Below are positions 1 to 8,010 of a stretch of DNA of 64,000 nucleotides, piece by piece. The position numbers were made by a program, and so were the translations under genes. The notes beneath the pieces are model-generated. The model was not told where the DNA came from and did not search any database. It saw nothing but the letters and a program-made list of their open reading frames with translations. Origin of the DNA: Streptomyces sp. cg36 (lineage in GTDB: Bacteria > Actinomycetota > Actinomycetes > Streptomycetales > Streptomycetaceae); the NCBI RefSeq assembly GCF_041080675.1, contig NZ_CP163520.1, positions 3,100,001 to 3,164,000 of the forward strand, in the 5' to 3' direction. Numbering within the stretch: position 1 is the first letter of the stretch; the number at the start of each line of letters is the position of its first letter.

Positions 1-1
1 C

Positions 2-181
2 AACGGGACGCCCGCGTTCGGGCAGTACCGGCCGAGCGGGCCCGGCGGGCGGCACGAGCCGTGGGCGCTGCAGGTGGTGGAGCTCGCGGACGGCAAGATA
101 GTCGGGCTCAACGCGTTCCTGGACACGGCGCGGTGGTTCCCGCTGTTCGGGCTGCCGGAGGTGCTGGGCGCGGGTGAGTAG
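2..181 (+). CDS. C-terminal fragment of an ECF sigma factor (SigJ-like, SnoaL-type tail)
   Basis: Only the last 59 codons and the stop are inside the window; the gene begins before position 1. The peptide includes the segment NGTPAFGQYRP and ends ALQVVELADGKIVGLNAFLD followed by a short F/L/P-rich tail. This resembles the C-terminal SnoaL-like extension of long ECF sigma factors, which often bear a domain that modulates activity in place of a separate anti-sigma. The match is by family resemblance to a short tail, so the assignment is moderate. An unrelated SnoaL-like/NTF2-fold protein would also fit, because the sigma domains themselves are not visible. Confidence 0.6.
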   Translation, partial: NGTPAFGQYRPSGPGGRHEPWALQVVELADGKIVGLNAFLDTARWFPLFGLPEVLGAGE

Positions 182-459
182 TGGCTCGCTCGCGCGGTTC
201 CCCGCGGCCTTGTTGTGCCCGGAGTTCGGCTGCGGGCCGGTGGGGGTTGCTCGCGCCCCTCTAGGGCCCGGTGTTCGTCCGCGGGCCGTGCTGGGTTGCC
301 CGCGCCGTTCCCCGCGCCCCTCAAAACCCTCGTTCCCCTGCGGACCGTGCCCGCTTCTCGCGCAGTTCCCCGCGCCCCTGAAAGCCCCGTTCGTCCGCGG
401 GCCGTGCCCGCCTCTCGCGCCGTTCACCGCGGCCCCGAGCCGGTGGGGAGCGGTGGTGG
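182..459. repeat. Intergenic region with four degenerate copies of a dispersed Streptomyces repeat
   Basis: This gene-free stretch holds about four copies of an element built around CGCG(C/G)NGTTCCCCGCG(C/G)CCC, seen near 190, 300, 360 and 415, separated by variable text that itself recurs (GTCCGCGGGCCGTG). The best copies read GTTCCCCGCGCCCCT. The same element occurs once more near 30645. Such short GC-rich elements are scattered in many Streptomyces intergenic regions. No coding frame here has convincing codon bias or homology, although long open frames exist because stop codons are rare at this G+C. Confidence 0.6.
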
Positions 460-765
460 CTACTCCGCCAGGCCCGCCAGATGCAGCAGGGCCCGCAGGC
501 CCGGGGTCGCGCCCCGTATCGACAGGTGGCCGCCTGCTCTGCGGGCCGTCAGGTGGAGGCGGGCCAGGGCTTCCAGTGCTGTCAGGTCCGCCCGTACCAG
601 GGCGCCCACGTCGCACACCACCTCCCGGGCCCCGGCCTCGTACAGCGCCCGCAGGCTCGCGCACAGCGGGGGGACGTCGGTCGGGGTCAGTGGCGACGGG
701 ACTACTAGGAGCGCGGGTTCGTTGGGGTCCACACGGAGCAGACCCGCGCCGGCCGTGAAAGTCAT
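460..765 (-). CDS. STAS domain protein (anti-sigma factor antagonist-like)
   Basis: The 101-residue protein is a single STAS domain. It has a beta-strand start (ALLVVPSPL), a central helix with LCASLRALYEAGAREVVCDV, then the segment LVRADLTALEALARLHLTAR that corresponds to the D-S/T phosphorylation loop and helix. STAS proteins of this size usually bind anti-sigma kinases and are switched by Ser/Thr phosphorylation. Here the loop reads VRADLTALEAL, so the phospho-acceptor would be the Thr in DLT rather than the usual Ser after D. The gene lies 48 bases downstream of deoA on the same strand but no shared function is evident. No clear ribosome binding site is seen before the ATG. Confidence 0.7.
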   Translation of the reverse strand: MTFTAGAGLLRVDPNEPALLVVPSPLTPTDVPPLCASLRALYEAGAREVVCDVGALVRADLTALEALARLHLTARRAGGHLSIRGATPGLRALLHLAGLAE

Positions 766-813
766 CGGCCGGACACGGGTCCGCGAGGGGTGGCGCCGGG
801 GCGCCGGGGGGCG

Positions 814-2091
814 TCAGGCGATCCGGTCGAGGACGATCGGGTTCGCGGTGAACGAGGTACCCGCCGGGGCGATGTCGTACGAGCCGCCGAGCGTCTGCAG
901 GGCGTACTCGAACTTCTCCGGCGTGTCCGTGTGCAGGGTGAGCAGCGGCTGACCGGCCGTCACGGTGTCGCCCGGCTTGGCGTGCAGCTCGACGCCCGCG
1001 CCCGCCTGCACCGGGTCCTCCTTGCGGGCCCGGCCGGCGCCGAGGCGCCAGGCGGCGACGCCGATGTCGTACGCGTCGAGGCGGGTCAGCACGCCCGAGC
1101 TCGGAGCGGTGACCACGTGCTGCTCGCGGGCGACCGGCAGGGTGGCGTCCGGGTCGCCGCCCTGGGCCGCGATCATCCGGCGCCACACGTCCATGGCCGA
1201 GCCGTCGGCCAGGGCCTTCTCCGGGTCGGCGTCCTTGATCCCGGCCGCGTCCAGCATCTCGCGGGCGAGCGCCAGCGTGAGGTCGACGACGTCGCGGGGG
1301 CCGCCGCCGGCCAGCACCTCGACGGACTCGCGCACTTCGAGGGCGTTGCCCGCGGTGAGGCCGAGCGGGGTGGACATGTCGGTGAGCAGCGCGACCGTCC
1401 TGACGCCGCTGTCGGTGCCGAGCGCGACCATGGTGGAGGCGAGCTCGCGGGCGTCCTCGATGGTCTTCATGAAGGCGCCGGTGCCGACCTTGACGTCCAG
1501 GACCAGCGAGCCGGTGCCCTCGGCGATCTTCTTCGACATGATCGAGGAGGCGATCAGCGGGATGGCCTCGACGGTGCCGGTGACGTCGCGCAGCGCGTAG
1601 AGCTTCTTGTCGGCGGGGGCCAGGCCGTCACCGGCGGCGCAGATGACGGCGCCGGTGGTGTCCAGGACGTTCAGCATCTCCTCGTTGGAGAGCAGCGCGC
1701 GCCAGCCGGGGATGGACTCCAGCTTGTCCAGGGTGCCGCCGGTGTGGCCGAGGCCGCGGCCGGAGAGCTGCGGCACGGCCGCGCCGCACGCGGCGACCAG
1801 CGGGGCCAGCGGCAGCGTGATCTTGTCGCCGACGCCGCCGGTGGAGTGCTTGTCGGCGGTGGGGCGCGAGAGCGCGTCGAAGTTCATGCGCTCGCCGGAC
1901 GCGATCATCGCGGCGGTCCAGCGGGCGATCTCCGTACGGTTCATGCCGTTCAGCAGGATCGCCATGGCGAGGGCGGACATCTGCTCGTCGGCGACGACAC
2001 CGCGGGTGTACGCGTCGATGACCCAGTCGATCTGCTCCGGGCTCAGCTCGCCCCGGTCTCGCTTGGTGCGGATGACGGAGATGACGTCCAT
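814..2091 (-). CDS. deoA: Thymidine phosphorylase / pyrimidine-nucleoside phosphorylase
   Basis: This 425-residue enzyme splits thymidine or deoxyuridine with phosphate to free base and deoxyribose-1-phosphate. The family signature SGRGLGHTGGTLDKLE lies near residue 115, after the phosphate/pyrimidine site KHSTGGVGDK. The C-terminal barrel-sandwich domain is complete (GDTVTAGQPLLTLHTD). An upstream in-frame start exists, but ATG at 2091 is preceded by GGAAGGA at good distance and begins MDVISVIRTKR as in relatives. It is a separate transcription unit behind the nucleoside ABC operon. A hairpin ends the cdd transcript just upstream, and a palindromic operator lies about 45 to 65 bases before the start codon. 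Confidence 0.95.
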   Translation of the reverse strand: MDVISVIRTKRDRGELSPEQIDWVIDAYTRGVVADEQMSALAMAILLNGMNRTEIARWTAAMIASGERMNFDALSRPTADKHSTGGVGDKITLPLAPLVAACGAAVPQLSGRGLGHTGGTLDKLESIPGWRALLSNEEMLNVLDTTGAVICAAGDGLAPADKKLYALRDVTGTVEAIPLIASSIMSKKIAEGTGSLVLDVKVGTGAFMKTIEDARELASTMVALGTDSGVRTVALLTDMSTPLGLTAGNALEVRESVEVLAGGGPRDVVDLTLALAREMLDAAGIKDADPEKALADGSAMDVWRRMIAAQGGDPDATLPVAREQHVVTAPSSGVLTRLDAYDIGVAAWRLGAGRARKEDPVQAGAGVELHAKPGDTVTAGQPLLTLHTDTPEKFEYALQTLGGSYDIAPAGTSFTANPIVLDRIA

Positions 2092-2135
2092 GGCATTCCT
2101 TCCGGCAAGTGCGGTTCGTCCGTACGGTATACGCG

Positions 2136-2155
2136 ACTCTACGCGCATAGAGAGT
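2136..2155 (-). promoter_or_regulatory. Putative nucleoside-regulon operator in the deoA promoter
   Basis: The sequence CTACGCGCATAG with flanking ACT/AGT arms is a one-mismatch version of the perfect palindrome found before the ABC ATPase gene. Just downstream on the minus strand lies TATACC, a plausible -10 box, so a protein bound here would cover the promoter. The regulator is not encoded in the window. Confidence 0.6.
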
Positions 2156-2165
2156 GCTGACGGAT

Positions 2166-2203
2166 GCGGCCCCTCCTGCGCCGATGGGCAACGGAGGGGC
2201 CGC
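2166..2203 (-). terminator. Hairpin terminator between cdd and deoA
   Basis: Perfect 11-base arms GCGGCCCCTCC and GGAGGGGCCGC enclose a 16-base loop, placed 18 bases after the cdd stop codon. There is no long T run, which is common for Streptomyces terminators. Confidence 0.7.
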
Positions 2204-2220
2204 GGTGGTGGGTTGAGCGG

Positions 2221-2622
2221 TTACTTCAGGTGGTCCGGCCCGAACGCCTGCGGGAGCATCGCGGAGAGCGGCAGGATCCCCTGCGGGGTCTCCACGAGCA
2301 GCTCCGGCCCGCCGAACTCGAAGAGCAGCTGGCGGCACCGGCCGCACGGGACCAGGGCCGCGCCGTGGCCGTCGACGCACACGAAGTGCGTCAGGCGTCC
2401 GCCGCCGCCCAGGCGCAGCGCCGAGACCAGGCCGCACTCGGCGCACAGCCCGAGGCCGTACGACGCGTTCTCGACGTTGCAGCCGGTGACGGTGCGGCCG
2501 TCGTCGACCAGGGCCGCGGCGCCGACCGGGTAGCCCGAGTACGGGGCGTACGCCCGGGACATGGCGTCCCGGGCCGCCTCGCGCAGGGCCTCCCAGTCGA
2601 CGGCGGGGGCGTCGGGCGTCAC
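2221..2622 (-). CDS. cdd: Cytidine deaminase
   Basis: The 133-residue protein is the short tetrameric type of cytidine/deoxycytidine deaminase, feeding uridine to salvage. Zinc ligands are seen as the CAE motif (general base Glu) near residue 70 and PCGRCRQ about 35 residues later. The substrate loop CNVENASYG is present. The start is GTG at 2622, which overlaps the TGA of the preceding permease gene (GTGA), indicating translational coupling. It is the last gene of the nucleoside uptake operon, so imported cytidine can be deaminated at once. It ends at a hairpin. Confidence 0.95.
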   Translation of the reverse strand: MTPDAPAVDWEALREAARDAMSRAYAPYSGYPVGAAALVDDGRTVTGCNVENASYGLGLCAECGLVSALRLGGGGRLTHFVCVDGHGAALVPCGRCRQLLFEFGGPELLVETPQGILPLSAMLPQAFGPDHLK

Positions 2623-3905
2623 TTGCCCTGGCCCTTGCGGTAGCGCATGCCGTCGGCCTTGGGCATCCGCAGGCGCTGCGCGGAGAGCGACAGCACGAGC
2701 AGGGTGACCACGTACGGCGTGGCGCCGACGAAGTCGCCGGGGACGGTGTCCGTCATCAGGTACCAGACCAGGATGACCGCGGCGACGACCGCGCTGACGA
2801 CCGCCGGGACCAGCGCCTTCTTGTACGCCTTCCAGGCCGCCATCATGCCCAGCAGGACCACCAGGAGCAGCAGCAGCGCGTGGACGGTCTCGCCGCCGTT
2901 GCGCAGCTGGAGCGCGTCGGAGAAGCCGAACAGTCCGGCGCCCATGGCGAGTCCGCCCGGCCGCCAGTTGCCGAAGATCATCGCGGCGAGACCGATGTAG
3001 CCGCGGCCACCGGTCTGGCCCTCCAGGTAGATGTGCGAGGTGACGAGCGCCAGGAAGGCGCCGCCGAGACCGGCCAGACCGCCGGAGACGGCGACCGCCG
3101 CGTACTTGTACGAGTACACGTTGACGCCGAGGGACTCGGCGGCCACCGGGTTCTCGCCGCAGGAGCGCAGGCGCAGGCCGAACGCGGTCTTCCAGAGCAG
3201 CCACCAGGTGCCGACGAAGAGGACCACCGCGAGGACGGTCACCCAGGAGACGTCGGTGACCAGGCCGCCGAGGATGCCGGCCAGGTCGGAGACGAGGAAC
3301 CAGTGGTGCTTCTCGATCGACTCCAGGCCGGAGGAGAGGCCGGGGACGGTGAAGCTCGGCAGCGAGTCGGCGGGCGGCGACTGCTTGGGGTTGCCGCCCT
3401 TGGTCGCGGCGTCGCCCTCGTTGAAGAAGAGCTTGGCCATGTACTGCGTGGCGCCGACGGCCAGCAGGTTGACGGCCACACCGGAGACGATGTGGTCGAC
3501 GCCGAAGGTGATGGTGGCGACGGCGTGGACGAGACCGCCCAGGACGCCGAAGCCGATGCCCGCGAGCAGGCCGAGCCAGGGGCTGGTCTGCCAGCCGACC
3601 CAGCCCGCGCCGAACGTGCCGAGGATCATCATGCCTTCGAGGCCGATGTTGACCACGCCGGCCCGCTCGGACCACAGACCGGCCAGGCCCGCCAGGCCGA
3701 TCGGCACGGCGAGGCCGAGGGCGGCGCTGATCTGGCCGCCGGAGGTGAGCTGGTCGGCGCCGGTGATGACGCGGACGGCGGAGACCAGGAGCAGGGCGCC
3801 CGCGACGATCAGCAGGATCTGCGCGAGGGACGCCTTGCGCTTCATGTTGCCCCGCTTGACCCCGGCCGGAGGCGGGGTCGTGGTCGTGTCGGTCGTGACG
3901 CTCAT
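2619..3905 (-). CDS. Nucleoside ABC transporter permease (NupQ/YufQ type)
   Basis: This 428-residue inner-membrane subunit has about ten hydrophobic segments and the BPD_transp_2 pattern of the BMP-dependent nucleoside (guanosine-type) importers, including NIGLEGMMILG around residue 100. The soluble N-terminus is Thr/Pro-rich. ATG at 3905 overlaps the stop of the partner permease by ATGA and is preceded by a perfect AGGAGGTGA. Pairing with the next gene, a double ATPase, a BMP lipoprotein and cdd/deoA makes nucleosides the most likely substrate. Simple sugars are a less likely alternative. Confidence 0.9.
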   Translation of the reverse strand: MSVTTDTTTTPPPAGVKRGNMKRKASLAQILLIVAGALLLVSAVRVITGADQLTSGGQISAALGLAVPIGLAGLAGLWSERAGVVNIGLEGMMILGTFGAGWVGWQTSPWLGLLAGIGFGVLGGLVHAVATITFGVDHIVSGVAVNLLAVGATQYMAKLFFNEGDAATKGGNPKQSPPADSLPSFTVPGLSSGLESIEKHHWFLVSDLAGILGGLVTDVSWVTVLAVVLFVGTWWLLWKTAFGLRLRSCGENPVAAESLGVNVYSYKYAAVAVSGGLAGLGGAFLALVTSHIYLEGQTGGRGYIGLAAMIFGNWRPGGLAMGAGLFGFSDALQLRNGGETVHALLLLLVVLLGMMAAWKAYKKALVPAVVSAVVAAVILVWYLMTDTVPGDFVGATPYVVTLLVLSLSAQRLRMPKADGMRYRKGQGK

Positions 3906-5029
3906 GCCGTCACCTCCTGCTGGTCGGACTTGGCGGCCTGGGCCGCGAGCTCGGCGCCGACGCGCTGCTGCTGGCGCTTCAGGCCGTAGCGGCGGACGAC
4001 TTCGTAGGCGATGACGACGCACAGGACGATGACGCCCTGGATCACGCCGAGGATCTCCTTGTCGAAGCCGATGAATTCGAGGTGGCTGGTGGTGCGCTCC
4101 AGGAAGCCCCACAGCAGCGCGCCCAGGGCGATGCCGACCGGGTGGTTGCGGCCGAGCAGCGCGATGGCGATGCCGGTGAAGCCGAGGCCCACCGGGAAGC
4201 TGTTGTCGTACTGGTGGCTGTCGTTGAGCAGCGTCGGCAGACCGACCAGACCGGCGACGGCACCCGAGATGATCATGCTGGTGGCGACCATCTTCTTGAC
4301 GCTGACACCGCTGGCCGCGGCGGCCGACTCGGACTGGCCGACGGCCCGCAGGTCGAAGCCGAAGCGGGTGCGGCCGAGCACGAACCAGTACGCGACGCCG
4401 GTGAGGGCGGCGATGACGATGAAGCCCCACAGGGTGCCCGCGGCGCCGGTGTCGATGCTGAAGAACCAGGAGTCCTTCGGCAGCGGCTTGGTGGAGACCA
4501 GGGTGCCGGCCGAGTCGAGCTGGCCGAGCCGGTCGGGCTGCATCAGATACGCGATGACCGCGGTGGCGATCGCGTTCAGCATGATCGTCGAAATGACCTC
4601 GCTGACGCCGCGCGTCACCTTGAGGACACCCGCGACGGCCGCCCACATCGCGCCCACCAGCATCGCGACGATGATCATCAGCGGGATGGAGACGATGCCG
4701 GGCAGGCTCAGGGAACCGCCGACGACGGCCGCGAAGAACGCCGCCATGCGGTACTGGCCGTCGACACCGATGTTGAACAGGTTCATCCGGAAGCCGATGG
4801 CCACCGCGATGCCCGCCAGGTAGTACGTGGTGGCCTTGTTCAGGATGTAGATCTGGCTGTCACTGGCCGACCCGTACGACAGCATGTCGTTGAACGCCGT
4901 GAACGGGTTCTTGCCGGTGATCAGGATGACCACGGCCGTGACGGCCAGGGCGGCGACCACCGCGAGCAGCGGGGCGGCGATCGCGAGGAGCAGGCGCTCC
5001 TTGTCGATCCTGGAGGTGAGCTTCTTCAT
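3902..5029 (-). CDS. Nucleoside ABC transporter permease (NupP/YufP type)
   Basis: The 375-residue protein is the second permease of the importer. It starts MKKLTSRIDKERLLL, has roughly nine to ten membrane spans, and carries the family segment FRMNLFNIGVDGQYRMAAF near residue 80 that couples to the ATPase. The C-terminus is charged and cytoplasmic (RRYGLKRQQQR). The start ATG overlaps the stop of the ATPase gene by four bases (ATGA), and its own stop overlaps the next permease, so all three are translationally coupled. Confidence 0.9.
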   Translation of the reverse strand: MKKLTSRIDKERLLLAIAAPLLAVVAALAVTAVVILITGKNPFTAFNDMLSYGSASDSQIYILNKATTYYLAGIAVAIGFRMNLFNIGVDGQYRMAAFFAAVVGGSLSLPGIVSIPLMIIVAMLVGAMWAAVAGVLKVTRGVSEVISTIMLNAIATAVIAYLMQPDRLGQLDSAGTLVSTKPLPKDSWFFSIDTGAAGTLWGFIVIAALTGVAYWFVLGRTRFGFDLRAVGQSESAAAASGVSVKKMVATSMIISGAVAGLVGLPTLLNDSHQYDNSFPVGLGFTGIAIALLGRNHPVGIALGALLWGFLERTTSHLEFIGFDKEILGVIQGVIVLCVVIAYEVVRRYGLKRQQQRVGAELAAQAAKSDQQEVTA

Positions 5030-6606
5030 CGGTCCTCTCCCCCGTCCGTTCCGGACTCCTCGTCCGCCACGTGTTCCAGGTGGCCGGAGGCCGCGCCCGT
5101 CATCGCGGAGCCGAGTTCCTCGGGGGTGATCGTGGCGGGGTCGGCGTCGGCGACCAGGCGGCCGCGGTACATCACCCGCAGGGTGTCGGACAGGCCGATC
5201 AGCTCGTCCAGGTCGGCGGAGATCAGCAGCACCGCGAGGCCCTCGCGGCGGGCCTCCCGGATCTGGTCCCAGATCTGCGCCTGCGCGCCGACGTCCACGC
5301 CCCGGGTGGGGTGCGCGGCGATCAGCAGCTTCGGGTTGTGGCTCATCTCGCGGCCGACGATCAGCTTCTGCTGGTTGCCGCCGGAGAGCGAGGCCGCGGT
5401 GACGTCGATGCCGGGGGTGCGCACGTCGTACTCGCGCACGATCCGCTCGGTGTCGAGCCGGGCCGCCTTGTTGTCGAGCAGCCCGCCCTTGGAGTTGGGG
5501 CGCTCGGTGACGTGGCCGAGGACGCGGTTCTCCCAGAGCGGGGCCTCCAGCAGGAGCCCGTGGCGGTGGCGGTCCTCGGGGATGTAGCCGACGCCGCCCT
5601 CGCGGCGCTTGCGGGTCGGCGCGTGCGAGATGTCGGCGTCGTCGAGCGTGATGACGCCGCCGTCCGGGTCGCGCATGCCCATGATGGCCTCGACGAGCTC
5701 GGCCTGGCCGTTGCCCTCGACACCGGCGATGCCCAGGACCTCGCCCTTGTGGATGGTGAAGGAGACATTGGCCAGCACGTCGCGGACGACGCCGTCGGGG
5801 TCGGTCGCGGCCAGCCGCAGACCCGCCACCTTGAGCATCGGCACATCGGTGACGGTCGACTCGCGGGTCTCCGGGGACGGGAGCTCGCTGCCCACCATCA
5901 GCTCGGCGAGCTGCTTGGAGGTGGTGGTGCGGGGGTCGGCGGTGCCCACCGTCGTACCGCGCCGGATGACGGTGATCTCGTCGGCCACCGTCAGCACCTC
6001 GCCCAGCTTGTGGGAGATGAAGATGACGGTCAGGCCCTCGGCCTTGAGCTCGCGCAGGTTGTCGAAGAGCGCCTCGACCTCCTGCGGGACCAGGACGGCG
6101 GTCGGCTCGTCGAGGATGAGGGTGCGGGCGCCGCGGTAGAGGACCTTGAGGATCTCCACGCGCTGGCGGTCGGCGACGCCGAGGTCCTCGACCATGGCGT
6201 CGGGACGGACGCCGAGGCCGTACGCGTCGGAGATCTCCTTGATCTTCTGGCGGGCCTTGCCGCCGATGCCGTACAGCTTCTCGCCGCCGAGGACCACGTT
6301 CTCCAGGACGGTGAGGTTGTCGGCGAGCATGAAGTGCTGGTGCACCATGCCGATCCCGCGCGCGATGGCGTCGGCGGGGCTGCCGAAGGCCACCTGCTCG
6401 CCGTCGATGGTGATGGTTCCCTCGTCCGGCTTCTGCATGCCGTAGAGGATCTTCATCAGGGTCGACTTGCCGGCACCGTTCTCACCGCAGAGGGCGTGGA
6501 CGGTGCCCTTCTTGACGGTGATGTCGATGTCCTTGTTGGCGACGACGCCGGGGAATCGTTTGGTGATGCCGCGCAGTTCGACGGCGGGAGGGCTGGACGC
6601 GTTGAT
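5026..6606 (-). CDS. Nucleoside ABC transporter ATP-binding protein, two ABC domains, apparent ATC start
   Basis: The 526-residue protein has two nucleotide-binding domains. The first has Walker A GENGAGKS at 41-48, Walker B LILDEPTAVL and a degenerate signature. The second has GVEGNGQ in place of Walker A and a strong signature SLSGGNQQK. This asymmetry is normal for RbsA/NupO-type ATPases. Start choice is unusual: between the upstream in-frame stop near 6705 and the Walker A there is no ATG, GTG or TTG codon in this frame. The only codon with a good ribosome binding site (TAGGAGAG, about 8 bases away) is ATC at 6604-6606, giving (M)NASSPPAVELRGITKRF. The first internal ATG (6456) would delete the P-loop. 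Confidence 0.88.
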   Translation of the reverse strand: MNASSPPAVELRGITKRFPGVVANKDIDITVKKGTVHALCGENGAGKSTLMKILYGMQKPDEGTITIDGEQVAFGSPADAIARGIGMVHQHFMLADNLTVLENVVLGGEKLYGIGGKARQKIKEISDAYGLGVRPDAMVEDLGVADRQRVEILKVLYRGARTLILDEPTAVLVPQEVEALFDNLRELKAEGLTVIFISHKLGEVLTVADEITVIRRGTTVGTADPRTTTSKQLAELMVGSELPSPETRESTVTDVPMLKVAGLRLAATDPDGVVRDVLANVSFTIHKGEVLGIAGVEGNGQAELVEAIMGMRDPDGGVITLDDADISHAPTRKRREGGVGYIPEDRHRHGLLLEAPLWENRVLGHVTERPNSKGGLLDNKAARLDTERIVREYDVRTPGIDVTAASLSGGNQQKLIVGREMSHNPKLLIAAHPTRGVDVGAQAQIWDQIREARREGLAVLLISADLDELIGLSDTLRVMYRGRLVADADPATITPEELGSAMTGAASGHLEHVADEESGTDGGEDR

Positions 6607-6677
6607 GGCGCACTCTCCTACGAGAAGGAGGGGGGTGGGGGCAGAGGGCGTGGTGACGCTAGCGCGCCAACTCCCGC

Positions 6678-6689
6678 CTACGCGCGTAG
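6678..6689. promoter_or_regulatory. Perfect palindromic operator CTACGCGCGTAG before the ABC transporter operon
   Basis: This 12-base perfect palindrome lies about 72 bases upstream of the ATPase start. It is the best of three copies of the motif, the others being before deoA and before the BMP lipoprotein gene, so one regulator probably controls the three transcription units. Confidence 0.65.
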
Positions 6690-6706
6690 AGTTGACACAT
6701 CGTTAT

Positions 6707-6746
6707 GGGCTCGGCGGGGAGGGGGCTCTCCCTCCCCGCCGAGCCC
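6707..6746 (-). terminator. Strong hairpin terminator after the BMP lipoprotein gene
   Basis: Perfect 17-base arms, GGGCTCGGCGGGGAGGG and its complement, surround a six-base loop. On the minus strand it lies about 60 bases after the lipoprotein stop. It separates the abundant binding protein from the transporter core genes, which have their own promoter region, and may allow partial read-through. Confidence 0.8.
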
Positions 6747-6807
6747 GGCACTGCTCAGTGCCGTGACGTGGTCCGGCCCCGGTGACGGGGCCGGGTCACG
6801 GCCCGGG

Positions 6808-7869
6808 TCACGGGGTCGTCTTGACCTTGACCTGACCGTCGACGATCTTCTTCTGGGCCGCGTCGATCTGGGCCTTGATGTCGTCGATGAAGCCGCCGCT
6901 GGTGGCGAGCGAAACGCCGCCCTTGGCCAGCGAGTAGGCGTTGGTGCCGGTCAGCGGCTTGCCGTCGTGGACGGACTTGACCAGGTCGTAGACGCCGACG
7001 TCGACGTTCTTGACGACCGAGGTCAGGATCGAGGACTTGTACTTGTCCAGCGAAGCCTGGTTGTACTGGTCGGAGTCGACGCCGATCGCCCAGGCGCCCT
7101 TCTTCCCGTTGACGGCCTCGATGGCGCCGGTGCCGGAGGAGCCGGCCGCCGTGTAGATGACGTCGACGTCCTTGTCGAGCATGCCCTGCGCGGCTTCCTT
7201 GCCCTTGTCGGGGCTGGCGAAGCCGGAGGTGTCCGAGCCGTGCGACAGGTACTGGACCTGGACGGTGTCCGAGGGCTTGGTGTCCTTGACGCCCTGGACG
7301 AAGCCCGCCTCGAACTTCTTGATCAGCGGCACGTCGACGCCGCCGATGAAGCCGACGTGGCCGGACTTCGACTTGAGCGCGGCGGCGACGCCCGCGAGGT
7401 AGGAGCCCTGCTCCTCGGTGAAGACGATGTTGTCGACGTTCGGCGCGTCGACGACGGAGTCGACGATGCCGAAGGTGGTCTTCGGGAACTTGGCGGCGAC
7501 CTGCTTCATCGAGTTGGCGTAGGCGTAGCCGATGCCGACGACCGGGTTGTAGCCCGCCTGGGCCAGGTCGGTGAGGCGCTGGACGCGGTCGGCCTCGGTG
7601 TCCGTGGTCTTGGCGGTCAGCTCCTTGATGTCACCGCCGAACTCGCCCTTGGCCTTGTCGATGCCGCGCGCGGCGGAGTCGTTGAACGAGTGGTCGCCAC
7701 GGCCGCCGACGTCGTACGCGACACCGACCTTGACGCCCTTGCCGCCCGCGCTGGACGACGAGGAGGAGCCCTTGTCCTTCTCGGACGAGGTGCTGCCACA
7801 CGCGGTGGCGGAAAGCGCGAGGGCGGCGGTGGCGATACCGGCCGCAGCGATCTTGGATACCCGGCGCAC
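6808..7869 (-). CDS. BMP family nucleoside-binding lipoprotein (PnrA/Med type)
   Basis: This 353-residue protein is the extracellular ligand receptor of the importer. It begins with a short charged region, a hydrophobic stretch and the lipobox LSATAC, so the mature protein is lipid-anchored at Cys24. A Ser-rich linker follows. The BMP fold is recognisable from VGVAYDVGGRGDHSFND near residue 48 and later GFIGG and IYTAAGSSGTGAIEA. The start is GTG at 7869 with AAGGGA upstream. Expression is likely controlled by the palindrome about 65 bases upstream. The operon context and family point to purine or pyrimidine nucleosides. Confidence 0.92.
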   Translation of the reverse strand: MRRVSKIAAAGIATAALALSATACGSTSSEKDKGSSSSSSAGGKGVKVGVAYDVGGRGDHSFNDSAARGIDKAKGEFGGDIKELTAKTTDTEADRVQRLTDLAQAGYNPVVGIGYAYANSMKQVAAKFPKTTFGIVDSVVDAPNVDNIVFTEEQGSYLAGVAAALKSKSGHVGFIGGVDVPLIKKFEAGFVQGVKDTKPSDTVQVQYLSHGSDTSGFASPDKGKEAAQGMLDKDVDVIYTAAGSSGTGAIEAVNGKKGAWAIGVDSDQYNQASLDKYKSSILTSVVKNVDVGVYDLVKSVHDGKPLTGTNAYSLAKGGVSLATSGGFIDDIKAQIDAAQKKIVDGQVKVKTTP

Positions 7870-7931
7870 GAGGAGGTCCCTTCAAACACGAACCGAGAGC
7901 GCCCCTACCGGCGCTGGTTTCGCGTCGGATC

Positions 7932-7945
7932 GTAACGCGCGTAGA
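7932..7945 (-). promoter_or_regulatory. Putative operator/promoter of the BMP lipoprotein gene
   Basis: The sequence TAACGCGCGTAGA is a one-mismatch copy of the CTACGCGCGTAG palindrome. On the minus strand the overlapping TACGAT is a plausible -10 box with a weak TTTAC-like -35 about 17 bases upstream, so binding would block transcription. Confidence 0.55.
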
Positions 7946-8010
7946 TGTCGCGTAAAGACCTGTTCGGAAGCCGTTATCGGATCGTCGCGAACAGGGGATG
8001 AAGTGTCCGG

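Noticed and set aside
790..2160. Long plus-strand open frame opposite deoA, and many similar antisense frames along the window
   Set aside because: They mirror the third-position GC bias of the real genes, have no recognisable domains and no ribosome binding sites.
6692..6720. Plus-strand TTGACA between the BMP and ABC genes as a promoter for an antisense transcript
   Set aside because: No matching -10 box or plus-strand gene follows; a hairpin lies directly downstream.
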